This document shows positions 47,895 through 59,446 of a stretch of DNA of 64,000 bases, one piece after another. A program made the position numbers and the translations under genes. The DNA is from Exophiala sp. HKRS030 (Eukaryota > Ascomycota > Eurotiomycetes > Chaetothyriales > Herpotrichiellaceae), in NCBI GenBank assembly GCA_023897205.1, contig JAHWDD010000003.1:5087665-5151664 (forward strand), given 5' to 3'. Under the pieces are notes generated by a model. It had not been told where the DNA came from, did no database searches, and worked only from the letters and a program-made list of their open reading frames with translations. The stretch's first letter is position 1, and the number at the start of each line of letters is the position of its first letter.

Positions 47895-48887
47895 TCACAG
47901 AAACATGCCTCCAGTCGCCTCGATCGTCTGGCCGTTGACGTAGGAGAAGTACGGACTTGCGACTGCTAGAATAACCCCTGCAGCCTCTGCGACGGTCCCA
48001 GCACGCTCAAGAGTGTTATGCACGTACGAGCTTTTGGCGGAGCTGCTTGCTTTGGCAAGCTGTGCACCTGGAATTCCAAGGGCGACACGCTGTCCGTCGG
48101 GTGTGACCATAAAGGCCCCCTCCTCCCTAGCACGGGTTAAGCGCGTTTCTATGCGTCCATAGGCAACTGTGCAAGCGCGAACGCCGAACTGTTGAAGTCA
48201 GGTAAGCAAGGACTTGAGTTTCTCTCGTTAGACAAGAGGCGCATACCTGGCTCCATTCCTTCGCAATTGTCTTGGTCAACCCAATCATCCCAGCTTTCGC
48301 CAAAGAGTAATTAGCCTGACCAGCGTTTCCATGGGTGCCGGCCACACTCGAGATGTTGATGATGACTCGGACATCGTTGTCTTTGACCCGGAAATAGGGC
48401 GATGCTTCCCGAATCAGCCTGAAGGGGGCAGTGTTGTGAACGGCAATTATCGTCTCCCATTGCTTGTCGGTCAGCTTATGAATAACACCATCCCAGGTAA
48501 ACCCTGCGTTGTTTACAATGATATGAATTTTGCCCTGACCAAATTCTCCGGCTTTCGTGACGAGATTTTGAAGATAAACTGGATCCGTTACATCGCCTGG
48601 GACGAAGATGGCGCGACCAGGGAACGAAGCGCAGATTTCATCGGCAACAGCGCTGCTCTTTTTGCTGTCGACATCGCATATCACAACTTTGGCGCCTTCA
48701 TTAGCAAAGAGCCTCGCAGCTTCAGCACCGATTCCTTGACCTGATCCGGTGATCTAAACGGCCAAGTTAGATTAGCCTTCTTTGAGAGTGTTTACGAAAA
48801 TTCGCGCACAATGGCAGTCTTTCCTTCCAACAGACCTCGAGGAAAATTTCCATGTCCAGCAATTTGCTGAAGTCGTTGTTGTGCCAT
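47895..48887 (-). CDS. SDR family, FabG-like 3-oxoacyl reductase
   Basis: Exons are 48887..48810, 48753..48247 and 48188..47895, giving 292 residues; introns are 56 and 58 nt with donors GTGCGC and GTATGC. Exon 1 begins MAQQRLQQIAGHG and leads to LLEGKTAIITGSGQGIG, the cofactor motif completed by the splice. IIVNNAGFTWDGVIHKLTD, NISSVAG, YSLAK and VAYGRIETRLT follow. An insertion of about 50 residues near the C-terminus (LTRAREEGAFMVTPDGQR) is as in fungal homologues of this branch. It is probably a 3-oxoacyl-ACP/CoA reductase. It is divergent from the Zn2Cys6 regulator across 705 bp. Confidence 0.88.
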
Positions 48888-49592
48888 GTTCAATTGAACA
48901 ATATTGGAGCGAGTCAGTCCTAGACAAGTTGTCGGTGCCGGCCGCATGGGGCTCCATGGCCGATATCCTTCTTAAAACTTCATTCTGACAACACAATAGT
49001 GCGCGTGGAGTGAGCCTCAGCCTGACGATTTAATTCTTCCATCACCGAGGAGGCAACTGAGCACAAGTCCTAACGCCATCGCTGATGGATGAGTGTCCAT
49101 CAACGAGGGTAGACCGAGAGCAGACCTCGGCTGCGAACCTCGGCAAGCTCTCCAGGGAAGATTACATTGCAAACAGACTCTCGGCGTTACAGGTCTAGGC
49201 CAGCGATGGTCTGACCAGGCCACAGACCTCTAGACATTGTGCCGTGCGGACTTTCTACTGGTAGGTCGAACCTTCTCCTTCATGCTTCCCTCGAATAGAG
49301 AGCAAAAGAGTAAGGACTAAGACCGAATAGGACGGAACAAAATCGTTGACCAGGATTCTCCAGTGCGATGGGCATGCTTAAGCCTGGTCCCGGACAGCCT
49401 CTTGAGAAGACTAACCTGGTGGGACCTAGTTCACAGCTCTACAGTAGCCTCCTGGGGAATCTGGGGAACGTGGGCCTTGGTGACACTGACAGGCCCGGAT
49501 TTTTGACTCAATAAACTGACAGACACTTTCCTCCGCAGCTACGTGCTTCTCAAATATCTCTTTCACTACGACGACTACCGGTCTCACAAACA
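48888..49592. other. Divergent promoter of SDR and Zn2Cys6 regulator
   Basis: A 705-bp region between divergent genes. It carries two direct CCTCGG hexamers 7 bp apart (49125-49130, 49138-49143). No gene is seen. Confidence 0.6.
49125..49143 (+). promoter_or_regulatory. Paired CCTCGG (FarA/FarB-type) sites
   Basis: CCTCGG is the core reported for the fatty-acid regulators FarA/FarB in Aspergillus. Two copies occur here in the same direction. The hexamer is also found in unrelated gaps of this window, so functional use is only suggested. Confidence 0.35.
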
Positions 49593-52224
49593 ATGGCTCA
49601 GCGCATGTCTGTTACACGCAAAGCTTCCCAACCATTGAGTGGAACAACAAATTTAGCCAGCAAGAAGAGAAAGCGCGCTCGCAGAGCGTGTAACAGATGC
49701 CATGAGCGAAAGGTGCGATGTGATGTCGCGTTTGTGGCTCCTCCCTGCACAAATTGTCGACTAGACGGCGTTTCTTGCGAGGTGTACAATCCTACAATAT
49801 ACCCTTTACTACCCAGCAAATCTACTTCTCCATCAGCACAAGTCCCAGCGCCAACACAACAATCCCTTTCAACAGCCTGCGGAGGGCCGATTCGAGAGAT
49901 ATCTTCTCAAGACTTACACCTATCGGGATCCCCGGATGGGAGTTCTTTGGCCAGCGTGGACGACATCGAGCCCGAATTAGGTGAATACACGCAGTCATCG
50001 CAACCAACAAGCCATTTACATCCATGGGCTCGTTCTTCGGAGTCAATTTGTCAGTCTTATTACTCCCTTTTGCATTTCATGAGTGAACTGGCTGACCTCC
50101 ATTCCCTACAGTAGCTCCCAAACGCACCATGCGCCTACCATTTTCATACTATTCTAATGTCTCGGCTTCCAACCTCCAGAATTTGAACAACGAGACGGTG
50201 ATGTTTCTCGATTCAAGTGGATGTCTTCATTTGCCACAAAAAGAAGTCCTAGACATGTTTGTCAACCACTATTTCCTCTACATGCATCACACCATACCTA
50301 TCGTTGATGAAGCGGACTTTGGTGCTGCATACTGGAACCGGGTGAGCTCGAGGCCAGACGTCTCGTTGCTGTTGCTGAAGGCCTTGATGTGTGCCACATG
50401 TAATGTAAGTTGACACATGTCTATCCGCTGGGAGGATGTTCCGCTAACACGATCCAGTTTTTGCCAATTGATGCTATCCGACAATGCGGTTATGATTCGT
50501 ATGGTCAGGCCCGAGAAGCCTTATATCGTGAAGCCAAGGTTCTAGATACCCTTCAAGAGCTCGAGGGAGCCCACGCTGACTTCGTCTTCCGTTTTTAGCT
50601 GCTCTATGACTTCCAGATTGAGCGCGACCCATTCATTGTGTGCCAGGCTGCATTATTACTCTCTTTCCACGCAACAAAACAAGACCAGCTGTCCAACAGT
50701 ACATGGTTGGCCGTTGCAACCCAGCGCGCGATCTCGCTGAATGCTCATCGCTACTCCTCTTCGAAATCAAAACTGTCCGAGAAGGAGCGCGAGGCATTGA
50801 AGCGACTGTGGTGGTGTTGCATTCTCCGTGACAGAGTCATATCAATGGGTGCTCGTCGGCCAATGCAGATAAGCACTCTGCAATTCGATTTCAGTCAGGA
50901 CAGGATCACTATGGATGATCTCGAACCCGAAGTTGCCATTTCCAAAGTCTTCGATACCGATAGCAAAATTATCCTTTGCAACTTGGTCACCGTCCAATGC
51001 GATCTTGCCACATCTTTGAGCGGCCTTTCTTCGTTGTTTTACTCGGGAAGTGGTCGCTCCTCGGAACTGTCAAATCAAGAAGACAATTCAACCAATGTCC
51101 TTGAGGTACTGGAAACTGCCAAAGCGCCGTTGGACAATTGGGCAAGAGCTTCGTTGCCTCGCTTGGAATCACTGGCGAAAAGCGATCGACAACCGATCTC
51201 ACTCTATGCCACGTCACTCCTCTTGCATTATCAGTAAGTCCCAATCCAGGTTCCATACCAGCGACCTTTACTCATGGATCCTACTGCTTAGCAATGTTCG
51301 AATAGCCATATGCAACTATCATGGCTATCTTTTGTCTAGCCATCTGAGACTTCCCGAAAAGGTTCATAGGACTCATCTGCAAAACCGTCACTCAGAGTTG
51401 ACAGATGCTGTCGATGCCATCACGGAATGTTTTAAACATTTGGTACAAAACAATTCAGCAGAATATCTATCGCTCAGCACGTTCGTTTCCGTCCTCACTT
51501 TTCTGGTTTTCACACACTGAGATAATAGTGATACAGGCTGAGTACTGTGGACATACCGTTCATGTTGATGAGCTTGAACAAAAGACTTCGGAACTCGTCT
51601 AGCTTAGGGAAGGGGAATGCCCTCAGATGCTTCGCCACCATCCTCCGCATTCGCGATGTCCGCTTTGACATGGGCCATATAAAACTATACATGATGAAAG
51701 CCATGCGGGAATTCAAACTACGAGGTTCGAAATCATGTGTTCCTTCCATGCTTGGACCAAGCAATTGGCGATCTGCTGACAAAAGTCTTTTTGTAGATTC
51801 GATATCGAATCTAACTTCTGGTGATGATGATATACGACCATCGGATCTTTGTAGTCTGGTCTCTGCCCATGATCAATTTCTGTCTACGGGAAAACAAGAT
51901 CAAGCACTATCGCCAGTCACTTCGACTCAGAAGCAGAAAACTTCGAATTCTCAGGCGGCCGTTGGACCAATTAGCCGAGAAAATATCTCAGACAACTCAC
52001 AACAGCCGCAACAGCCGCAAGCAATCCTACAAGATCCTCTCCGGGAAACCGAGCGATATAATACTTCCGCAGACTATGATATAGATCAGTTGCTGAACTT
52101 TCCAGAGGTCGACGATTGGTGGTATATGCTACAGGACCTTGGGCAACTTGACTTCTCGTCAGAGAACTTTCCGTCGATGCTTCCCTCTGACGAGGTCTAC
52201 CTTTTCAGTGAACAGGATTATTGA
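49593..52224 (+). CDS. Zn2Cys6 transcription factor, CTF1/Far-like
   Basis: Six exons (49593..50049, 50112..50404, 50458..50538, 50599..51233, 51292..51480, 51537..52224) give 780 residues; introns are 53-62 nt. Two donors are unusual (GTTCTA at 50539, GTTCGT at 51481) but phase and conserved sequence demand them. DNA-binding cluster RRACNRCHERKVRCD...CTNCRLDGVSC near residues 30-65, then a fungal_trans middle region (HYFLYMHHTIPIVDEADF; LYDFQIERDPFIVCQAALLLS; LKRLWWCCILRDRVISMGARRP). The C-terminal about 130 residues are Ser/Gln-rich and end in acidic-hydrophobic runs, probably the activation domain. The arrangement resembles cutinase transcription factor 1-beta and FarA/B proteins, which switch on fatty-acid genes; the flanking genes fit that role. 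Confidence 0.85.
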
Positions 52225-52345
52225 GCTCATGATATGGGATCTTGTTGTCTTATCGAGATGGTCTGCTTAGCTGGCCTTCGCAGTATCATTGCTTGGAGAA
52301 AAGTCGATAGCAATTGCCTAGCAGTTCGAGATTGCAATCCTCTTC

Positions 52346-54368
52346 TCACAGCTTGACACTCCCCGACTTCAAGGCGTTCCAGTCCTTTATGCCAAATTTG
52401 GTATATGTCTTTTGTCCAGGGGCCATCCAGTAAATTGAACTCCCAGGTTCACTTTCGTGACTCTTCAAAAGAGTCTCACTGATCCCTTCCTCTTTCAATT
52501 TTCCAGTCTGAATCTTCATCGTTCCCGTTTGCGGAAGCTCTTTGACGAGTCTGACAAAAACTGGCACAGCGTAGCGAGGAAGGACTGACGTTACAGAAGC
52601 TGCAAGTCTGTCCCAGTTGAAGTTTTCGCTGGTTTGAAATTTGTCAGCCAGCACAACAGCGGCGCAACCACAACGACCATCTGCAAGAGGCAGCTGAACT
52701 CCATATACAGCCACCTGTGCTATTTCTTCCATCTGACCCAGGACGTCGGCCACTTCGTTCGTCGAGACGTTTTCCGATTTCCAGCGAAACGTGTCTCCCA
52801 GGCGATCGACAAAATACAAGCACCCATCAGCGTCTTCTCTCATCATGTCTCCTGTACGAAGCCATACGTCTCCTGGCTCGAAAAGATTGCGGAGTATCCG
52901 CTTGTCTGTGGCCTTGGGATTCCCATAGTATCCTGCGAACAGTTTCCCGGGATTCTTTGGATCAGCACGACAAACCACTTCACCCGACTCCCCAGTTCGG
53001 CATGGGAACGCGAATCCACGATTGTCTCGTATTATTTCCTCTGTCAAAGGGTCTATTCGAATGCGCTTTTCGTTGGCGCCGTTCGTCATATGCCATAGAA
53101 ACCCTCGTTTCCCGACGGCATATTTTCCAAAGTCTCCACGATTGTTGTTATACGAGCCAAACAAACCATCAGTTGCGGCATACAGCTCGTTGATGGTGTC
53201 AATATTGAAGCGCGTACGGAAGGAATCCCACACATCTGCATTGAGATTTTGCAAACGTCAGAACAACTCGTTACTCAGTCCAGGCCCGGAGAATCCGAAA
53301 ATCGTCGGTAGGAAAGATTGAAGGTGATCGGTTTGGGGTGAAGTCTCTCCGGGGGCGCGCCAACTCACCTCGTCTCATGCCATTACCCCATACCATCCTT
53401 ACATTGTGCTGCTTATCTGTGGGTTCCTCGGCTGCATTGAGCAAATATCGACAGAGCTCGCCCACGTATTGAAAGATGTCGGCGTTATGATGTCTGACTT
53501 CTGGCCAGAAAGTCTTGTGGCTGAACTTTCGAGAAAGAATGACCGTACTGCCAGCATGTATGCTGGCTACGAAGCAAAGGCCTCTGGCTGCGCCGTGGTA
53601 GAGGGGCAGGCAAGTGTACATCCGAACCTTGGGGCGCAGACCAAGGTACTTGGACACTTTCCAGCCTGCAAGGACGTCCCGAGCCCGTGTCACAACCGTC
53701 GCCTTCGGCAAGCCGGTCGTACCGCTGGTGAATATCAGACAGGAGGGAGAATCAGGCCTCAATCCTTCCGTACGGGCATCAGGTAAAAAGGTGGTGTCCA
53801 ACATAACGAGATCGACAGTTTCCCTATCATAATAGACGACCTGATATCCAGCATCCTCGAGCTCTTTTGACGCAGACGGATCACCTCGTTCCAGAAGGCT
53901 GCGTACGGCTGAGTCGGCCAAAAGATGACTTCCGCGACATAGTTTCACACAGTGAGCCAAGGGTCGGTCCGCCAGATTGGAGTTGATGAAGGCTGGAGTC
54001 GCGCCTATGCCTTCCAGGCCGAGCCACATGAGGAGGAATTCAGGATTGTTCGTTCCATCCAGGGGTACGACATCTCCGCGGCCGATGGAAAGCTCGGTCA
54101 TGAGCCAATTGCCCACGCGCGTTATTTCGAGATAGATCTGCCCATAGGTCCAGCTCCGGCCTTCGAAGATGAGGAAGAGATTACTGGAGGTTGTCGGGTC
54201 CTGAGCCCACCTCTTTATCCGGTGGTACGATGTTGTCATCCGATTCTTGCCAAAGCAGCCTGCCACGTACTTTTCGTTGGCTTTCCGCCATGTGTCGAGA
54301 ACGGCGTTGTCTTGGATATCGTGGCCGATCAAGAAACGCGCGTCCAAGTAGCTTGCTGCTGCGAGCAT
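52346..54368 (-). CDS. FAT1/FATP-type very-long-chain acyl-CoA synthetase
   Basis: Exons are 54368..53369 and 53235..52346, giving 629 residues; the intron is 133 nt with donor GTGAGT. The start is the ATG at 54368 (MLAAASYLDARFLIG), a typical FAT1 N-terminal anchor; nine codons upstream are open without an ATG. AMP-binding signature LIFTSGTTGLPKATVVT, the FATP element DIFQYVGELCRYLLN, and the VLACS motif WLRTGDMMREDADGCLYFVDRLGDT are present. It activates, and may import, long or very long fatty acids at ER, lipid-droplet or peroxisomal membranes. The C-terminus is SVKL, a weak PTS1-like end (yeast Fat1 also ends in a -KL). It shares a 764-bp divergent promoter with the Sps19-like reductase. 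Confidence 0.9.
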
Positions 54369-55132
54369 CCCTGCAATGGAGCATGCGGTTGTCACTGCAG
54401 CTGCCTAAGTTATTCAAAGTCTTGTCACATGGAAGGATTCTTATTCCAAGGAGAATGGAGAATGGATTTCTCGGGGAGATTTGGGAGCTTCACATACAGG
54501 CCATGGATTTTTTTTTTCTTCAATCAAGGGAGTGAACGAGATGTTGCTAATTGCTCTCTAAGATATAGATGAGGAGGACGGGATTCGGGCTACAAGGTAT
54601 ATCCTGCCTTTTTTAAAGAGGGCGAGATCAGAGAGAGAGAGCATGTAAGCCTCTCAAGATGGCAACGGTATTTCAGACCAAACAAACAACAGAGTAGATG
54701 TGGAAAGGTGATCCATGTGCTTAGGTCCAGTTTAGAGCCCGGCATCGTTGGCAACACGTTATCATTGGGAGCACACAGACTCCCTCAGGAGATAGTGAAC
54801 GGCCATCCTCCTCGGCTTGGGGTGTTACGATGACATAGATCAGGCCGAGGAGCGTCTGTTTCTCAAATTGGACCTTGGGCCGGAGAGCCGAGAAGATGGG
54901 TTCGACCATGTCAGGTGGTCGGTGGGTCCAGCATTCTGTAAACAGCACAAGTTTCATTCTGTTAGACCATGTACTACTAGCTTTGTCTGTTTATAGAAGA
55001 AGATTTGGTACCTGAAATGACGAAACACATACAGACAGACGGATAAAAGCAAACATCAGTTGCAACATCTCGTTGTAGTTTTTGTTTCCCATTGCCCAAA
55101 CCGTGCGTGTCCTTGATTCCCGAAACGAAAAG
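54369..55132. other. Divergent promoter of acyl-CoA synthetase and dienoyl-CoA reductase
   Basis: A 764-bp region between two fatty-acid genes. It contains an inverted pair of CCTCGG cores (54810-54815 on plus, 54845-54850 on minus) near the middle. The short minus frame at 54721-54957 has no domain. Confidence 0.6.
54810..54850. promoter_or_regulatory. Inverted pair of CCTCGG (FarA/FarB-type) sites
   Basis: One core lies on each strand, 41 bp end to end, in the shared promoter of two fatty-acid genes. It matches the FarA/FarB core in Aspergillus; binding here is inference. Confidence 0.4.
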
Positions 55133-56310
55133 ATGTCGGAAACGACAGCAGCAGCAACATATCTCTCCAATTCTTGGAAAGAGAACCTTTTTCTAGGCAA
55201 AGTGGTGTTTTGTACCGGAGGCACTGGGACCATCTGCTCTGGACAAGTCAAGGCTCTTGTCTATCTGGGTGCAAACGCGTGCATCGTGGGTCGCAACGCC
55301 ACAAAGGCAGAACGAGTCGCAAAGGAAATAGCATCGATTCGAACTGGTAGCAAAGTCCTTGGGATCGGGAACGTGGATGTCAGAGACGTGGAAAACCTTC
55401 AAAAAGCAATTGACAGATGTGTGACTGAACTGGGAGGGATCGACTTTGTAATGTAAGTGAGAAGCCCTCCTGGTCCCTTATCCCAACCAACCTTGGCGTT
55501 CTATCACGAAACATCTTCGTATGCGCAGATATTGTTGACCCATAAGTTCTGTGTATCTACAGAGCTGGAGCAGCTGGCAATTTCCTTGCCCCCATGTCAC
55601 AGTTATCGACAAACGCATTCAAGACGGTCATCGACATAGATTTACTTGGGTCTTATAACGTCACAAAACTTACCATGCCAAAACTTGTCGAATCTGCTCA
55701 AAGACACAATTCATATTCTAGTATTCCAAGGCGACAGTCGGTGGCCGACGACGACGACAGCAGCGATGGACCCGAAGGTGGCGGTTATGCTGGTGGCCCT
55801 GGAGGAAGAATCATTTACGTGTCTGCCACTATGCACTACACAGGTCGTCAATTACAAACTCACGCAGTTGTGGCAAAAGCAGGAGTGGACGCTCTATCCA
55901 GCAACGTGGCGATTGAGTATGGACCTTTTGGTGTAACCTCGAACGTGATAGCGCCTGGTCCTATAGCCGGTACTGAAGGTATGAATCGTTTATCCAAGAG
56001 TCACAAAAAGGAAGCTGAGGAGGGAGGAGACCCAAACAATGGGGAAACGAAATCCAGAAAAAAAGGAACCCCCCTTGGCCGGTGGGGCTTTGTTAAAGAA
56101 ATAGCAGATGCAACGGTTTATTTATTCTCTGATGCAGCCAATTTTGTTACCGGTACAGTATTGGTGGTTGATGGAGGTACGTGGCACCTAAAAGATGGGT
56201 CAGTAGGTGCTGGGGAATTCGAATATCCGGAATTCCTTCTAAGTGGCCGTAAAGTGACCGGAGTTGTTGGTGGATCCACGAGAACAAAAGATGAAGCAGC
56301 AAAGCTTTGA
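55133..56310 (+). CDS. Peroxisomal 2,4-dienoyl-CoA reductase-like SDR (Sps19 type)
   Basis: Exons are 55133..55452 and 55563..56310, giving 355 residues; the intron is 110 nt. The ATG at 55133 (MSETTAAATYL) is first in frame. Family features: FCTGGTGTICSGQVKALV (cofactor), RNATKAERVA (NADP-type Arg after beta-2), IAGAAGNFLAP, VSATMHYTGRQLQTH, AKAGVDALSSNVAIEYGPFGV, NVIAPGPIAGTEGM. The C-terminus AKL is a peroxisomal targeting signal 1. Two extra hydrophilic loops (an Asp/Gly-rich one after the NSYSS segment and a Lys/Glu-rich one after GMNRLSKS) make it longer than yeast Sps19 (about 290 residues). It reduces 2,4-dienoyl-CoA, needed for beta-oxidation of unsaturated fatty acids. Confidence 0.9.
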
Positions 56311-56448
56311 AGAGTAGCTTGTATACGGCTCAATATCAGGCTGTTCAAATGTCGTGGCTAGGTTTCAGACAGAACAAGATAGTCACCTGTTCATTCATCC
56401 ACACTGACTTCATCCTACCTTGTGAACTCGAGTGAGAACAACCAAGTG

Positions 56449-56673
56449 AGGCGATGGAACCTGGGTAGAGGAGTGACGCAAGAGCAGCACCAAGAGGGTC
56501 TGCGCCGCTTGGAGGTCTACAAGACTTGGTTTCTCAATCAAGTCATGGGGGCCCCGGAAAAGAACTCGGGTTTGGTGATGCCCATCTCGGAAGGGGTACC
56601 AAACTACCGGGACCATCCCCCTAACCCACCGGCCGTACAGAGAGGGTTTGATCCCCTTTTCCTGTCTTCGATA
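56449..56673 (+). pseudogene. Amidase C-terminal fragment
   Basis: About 75 codons resemble the segment near the C-terminus of fungal amidase-signature enzymes: RWNLGRGVTQEQHQEGLRRL, EVYKTWFLNQVMG, ISEGVPNYRDHPPNPPAVQ and GFDPLFLSSI. The expected continuation (SPILGAPELT...PIG) is absent and the frame drifts into unrelated sequence. The catalytic Lys-Ser-Ser core that should lie upstream is not present between here and the reductase gene. It looks like a truncated relic. Confidence 0.6.
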
Positions 56674-56763
56674 CCACAAACGCCCACAACTGTTGAGATA
56701 TTCGTTCACATCATAACAAGCGACGAGGGTCGTCATGTAGGAAATATAGTAGCCTCACCGGAA

Positions 56764-56932
56764 GTTTTCCTGGTCCATGAAAGCCGAAGAGCTCTTCCCG
56801 GTCTCGAATTGCATCCTCGAATATCTTGATTGCGCGTGGGAAGTCACCTTTCAGCCAGGCAGCCGAACCTTGGTTGACGTGTGACACGGTGCTCATGTCT
56901 CCTTTTTTCAACTCCTTTCTGATAACAATAGG
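56764..56932 (-). pseudogene. TPR-like fragment
   Basis: The minus-strand frame gives VNQGSAAWLKGDFPRAIKIF and EDAIRDREELFG, which resemble one tetratricopeptide unit of fungal TPR proteins. It is isolated, with no further repeats or clear splice partners. It could instead be a spurious frame. Confidence 0.35.
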
Positions 56933-57526
56933 GTCAGGAAGGGTGGTCGAGAGATGAGAGGTACGAGAGCGCAGGCAGTTGCCGTCATTGCGCTTCAATC
57001 GGGTCACTTGAGCCGAGTGTGTGACGGTTGTTAAGGCTTCAAACAACACGAGCAGTCGGTTTTAGTAGCACCAACTGGACTAGGACGTGCAGTTTCAGGG
57101 TGCAGTGAGTCTAAACTGCCAGTCAGGATCGAATAGGCTGCGGAAGGTTCGACACCCGAACGTGGAGTTACTAGCTCACCTTGTAACAGAGGCAATCTTC
57201 ACTCAAAATATGGCGAGAGAAGTACATCCCTAAGAATATGTAGAAATGGAGTACTTACTGGCCATGGCAAAGCTCGAGGCTGCCCAGCAGGGATTTACAA
57301 GGGAAAGTTTCAAATGTCAATCAAGGAATGATTTGTGCTACTCGATTTGTTGGGCAGATAGTCATGGACAGATAGCAACATCATCGTTTCCGAATGGGGA
57401 GCGATGTTTAAGTAGACCAGGAATTAGAATCCCTCGTCGTTTGGCAAATATATCCTGCAAACAGGATGTCAGTCAGCTGTGAGCGAAGGAAGCTAATGGC
57501 ACCTCGACATTCATTAATTTTTCTTC

Positions 57527-59446
57527 CTAGGTGGCTCCCACCCCTTCTGGGACATTTCTAGGGATGAAACGAAGTTTGATGTTCGGGCGCGACCAGAGAA
57601 ACTGTGCCCTCACGTCACGCATCCAGTCCAACTCCTTGCCCGGTCCCACGGTCTGCAGGATCTCCCAGTCGAAATTGAAAACCAACTTGGCTATCAACAA
57701 GCGCATCTCCAGGTACGCGAGGTGCTTGCCGATGCACATGCGCGGACCGGTCAAGAAAGGCTTGGACGCGGCCAGATCGTCGTTGGCGTATCTGGTGTCG
57801 TAAAGCCAATGGGACCTGTTGAGGAATCGTTCGGGACGGAATTCGTGAGCGTCGGCGAAGTAGGCACGGTTGTGAGCGAGGGCGTACTGATGACACGAAA
57901 CAACGGTCTGTACAAACACACGCAAGTAATAAGTGAGTTGGTCTTCTAACCCCGTGAAATGTCCGCTGCCTAGAGTGGGGAAAAAAGCAAGTGCGAGCGG
58001 GACTCACTCCTTCTGGTATGTAACGGCCGTCGACCTCCGAACCAGGGCTGACTCGAGGTAAGCTGATCGGGAGAGGTGAGAATAGGCGTTGCGTCTCCTT
58101 CAGTATGGCGGACATCAGTGGGAGACTCTCCAGATCGTAGGTGTCGATGTCTTTGTCATTTTGAAATGCCCCTCGGATTTCCTTCTGTAGCGCTTGGAGC
58201 ATTTCGGGTCTCGTGAAGAGGTAGTATATCATCGCTGATATGGTGATGGCAGGGTTTTCGGCGCCGGCAATCAACAACGAGCTTGCGTTGGTCCGGAGAA
58301 ACTCGAACGAGGGTCTTTTGGATTCATCTTTCAACAAATCACTGAAAAAGTCCGGGTGAGGGTTCTCATTGTCGATGCGTTGCTGCATTCGTTCGTGCGT
58401 GAAATGATGGTGGTCGGATCGATCCTTCATCAACTGTTTCAACGGGAGAAGAAAGGGAGCAAGAGGTTTCAAGATGGGTAATCTTTTGAAGATCTGGAAG
58501 AAAGATCCGGCATAGAGGATGTTGACCAGGATCTGCATCATCGAGTCCGTTTGGCCTTTGCGAGCCAAAGCCTTCTGTTAGTACACCACAATCGAATCAA
58601 GTGGGATGAGGCTGAAGGAAAGGCTTTGATTACCTCTCTCTATCGCGTGAAAGGATTCGTTAAACACCAACTCGCCGATGATGTCGAAGCTGACCCACAA
58701 TAGCCACTGTGTGTGTGCCAGAGTGGTTTGACGTCAGCCGGAAAAGTTGACACTGCAAACAACACTCCAGGTTCACTTGCCTGATCGATCAGCACTCCAT
58801 CTGGACCAGCCCCCTCCTTGGAAAGCTTTTGTATGAGGAAATCGACGTATCCGATGATGGTCGGTTTCTGCTCCCGAAGTCCCGTGGCGCTGAAGGCGTG
58901 GGTGAACAGACGCCTCGTCTCCCGGTGTTTGATCGGGTCCCTTTCTGCTCCCATGGGAGACATCTCGTCAGGATTGTCGTAAAAGGCCGACTTTAAGAAT
59001 TGGGGTTTCTTTTGCTGAAACCCATAGATGTCCTCGAAGGCTCGTATCGTCCGGAACGAAAGTTCGTTTGGTGCAATGCGTACCACGTCGCCGTACCGCT
59101 CGTGGGCCTTGTTGATCTCGAACGGCCACCGACCCCCGATCCTGTCGTTCCCGAGAATGAGTGTCACTGCTGCCGACGATCACTCGGGCGGTGGGAGTTG
59201 GGAGGACTTGCCATGATTTACTGTACCAAATCTCGCTCGCGCCGGCGAGCTTGGGCCCCGGGAACTTGGCCAGAGGATGAAAATAGAGGTTATAAATGAT
59301 CCGGGTAGCGCAATAGAGTATCGCCTATCATTTTTGGTTGATTAGCAACACTGAACCACCGAAGGTTTGAAAACGGATGTACTCACCGCCCCTGCCGCAG
59401 CAAAGCACAGCGAGAGAAGAACGTTGTAAAAGCCAAGCGACAACAT
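57527..59446 (-). CDS. Cytochrome P450 monooxygenase
   Basis: Six exons (59446..59387, 59324..59212, 59141..58781, 58706..58634, 58555..58008, 57907..57527) give 511 residues. Introns 59211..59142 and 58780..58707 are GC-AG with donor GCAAGT; the others are GT-AG. The N-terminal membrane anchor ([20 protein letters not shown]) is followed by [54 protein letters not shown], the I-helix [12 protein letters not shown], the ExxR in [12 protein letters not shown], and the haem loop [17 protein letters not shown] with the Cys ligand. The I-helix Thr is shifted (ENPAIT rather than ETT). It is an ER enzyme of the group used in detoxification or secondary metabolism. It is divergent from an efflux MFS (416 bp), suggesting a detoxification pair. 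Confidence 0.9.

Larger units (their letters stand above)
56311..57526. other. Gene-relic region
   Basis: A 1.2-kb gap between the reductase and the P450 3' end. It contains an amidase C-terminal fragment (plus) and a TPR-like fragment (minus), listed separately. The rest shows nothing recognisable. Confidence 0.6.

Noticed and set aside
54721..54957. 78-codon minus-strand frame in the acyl-CoA synthetase/reductase promoter
   Set aside because: No recognised similarity; the region is better explained as a shared promoter.
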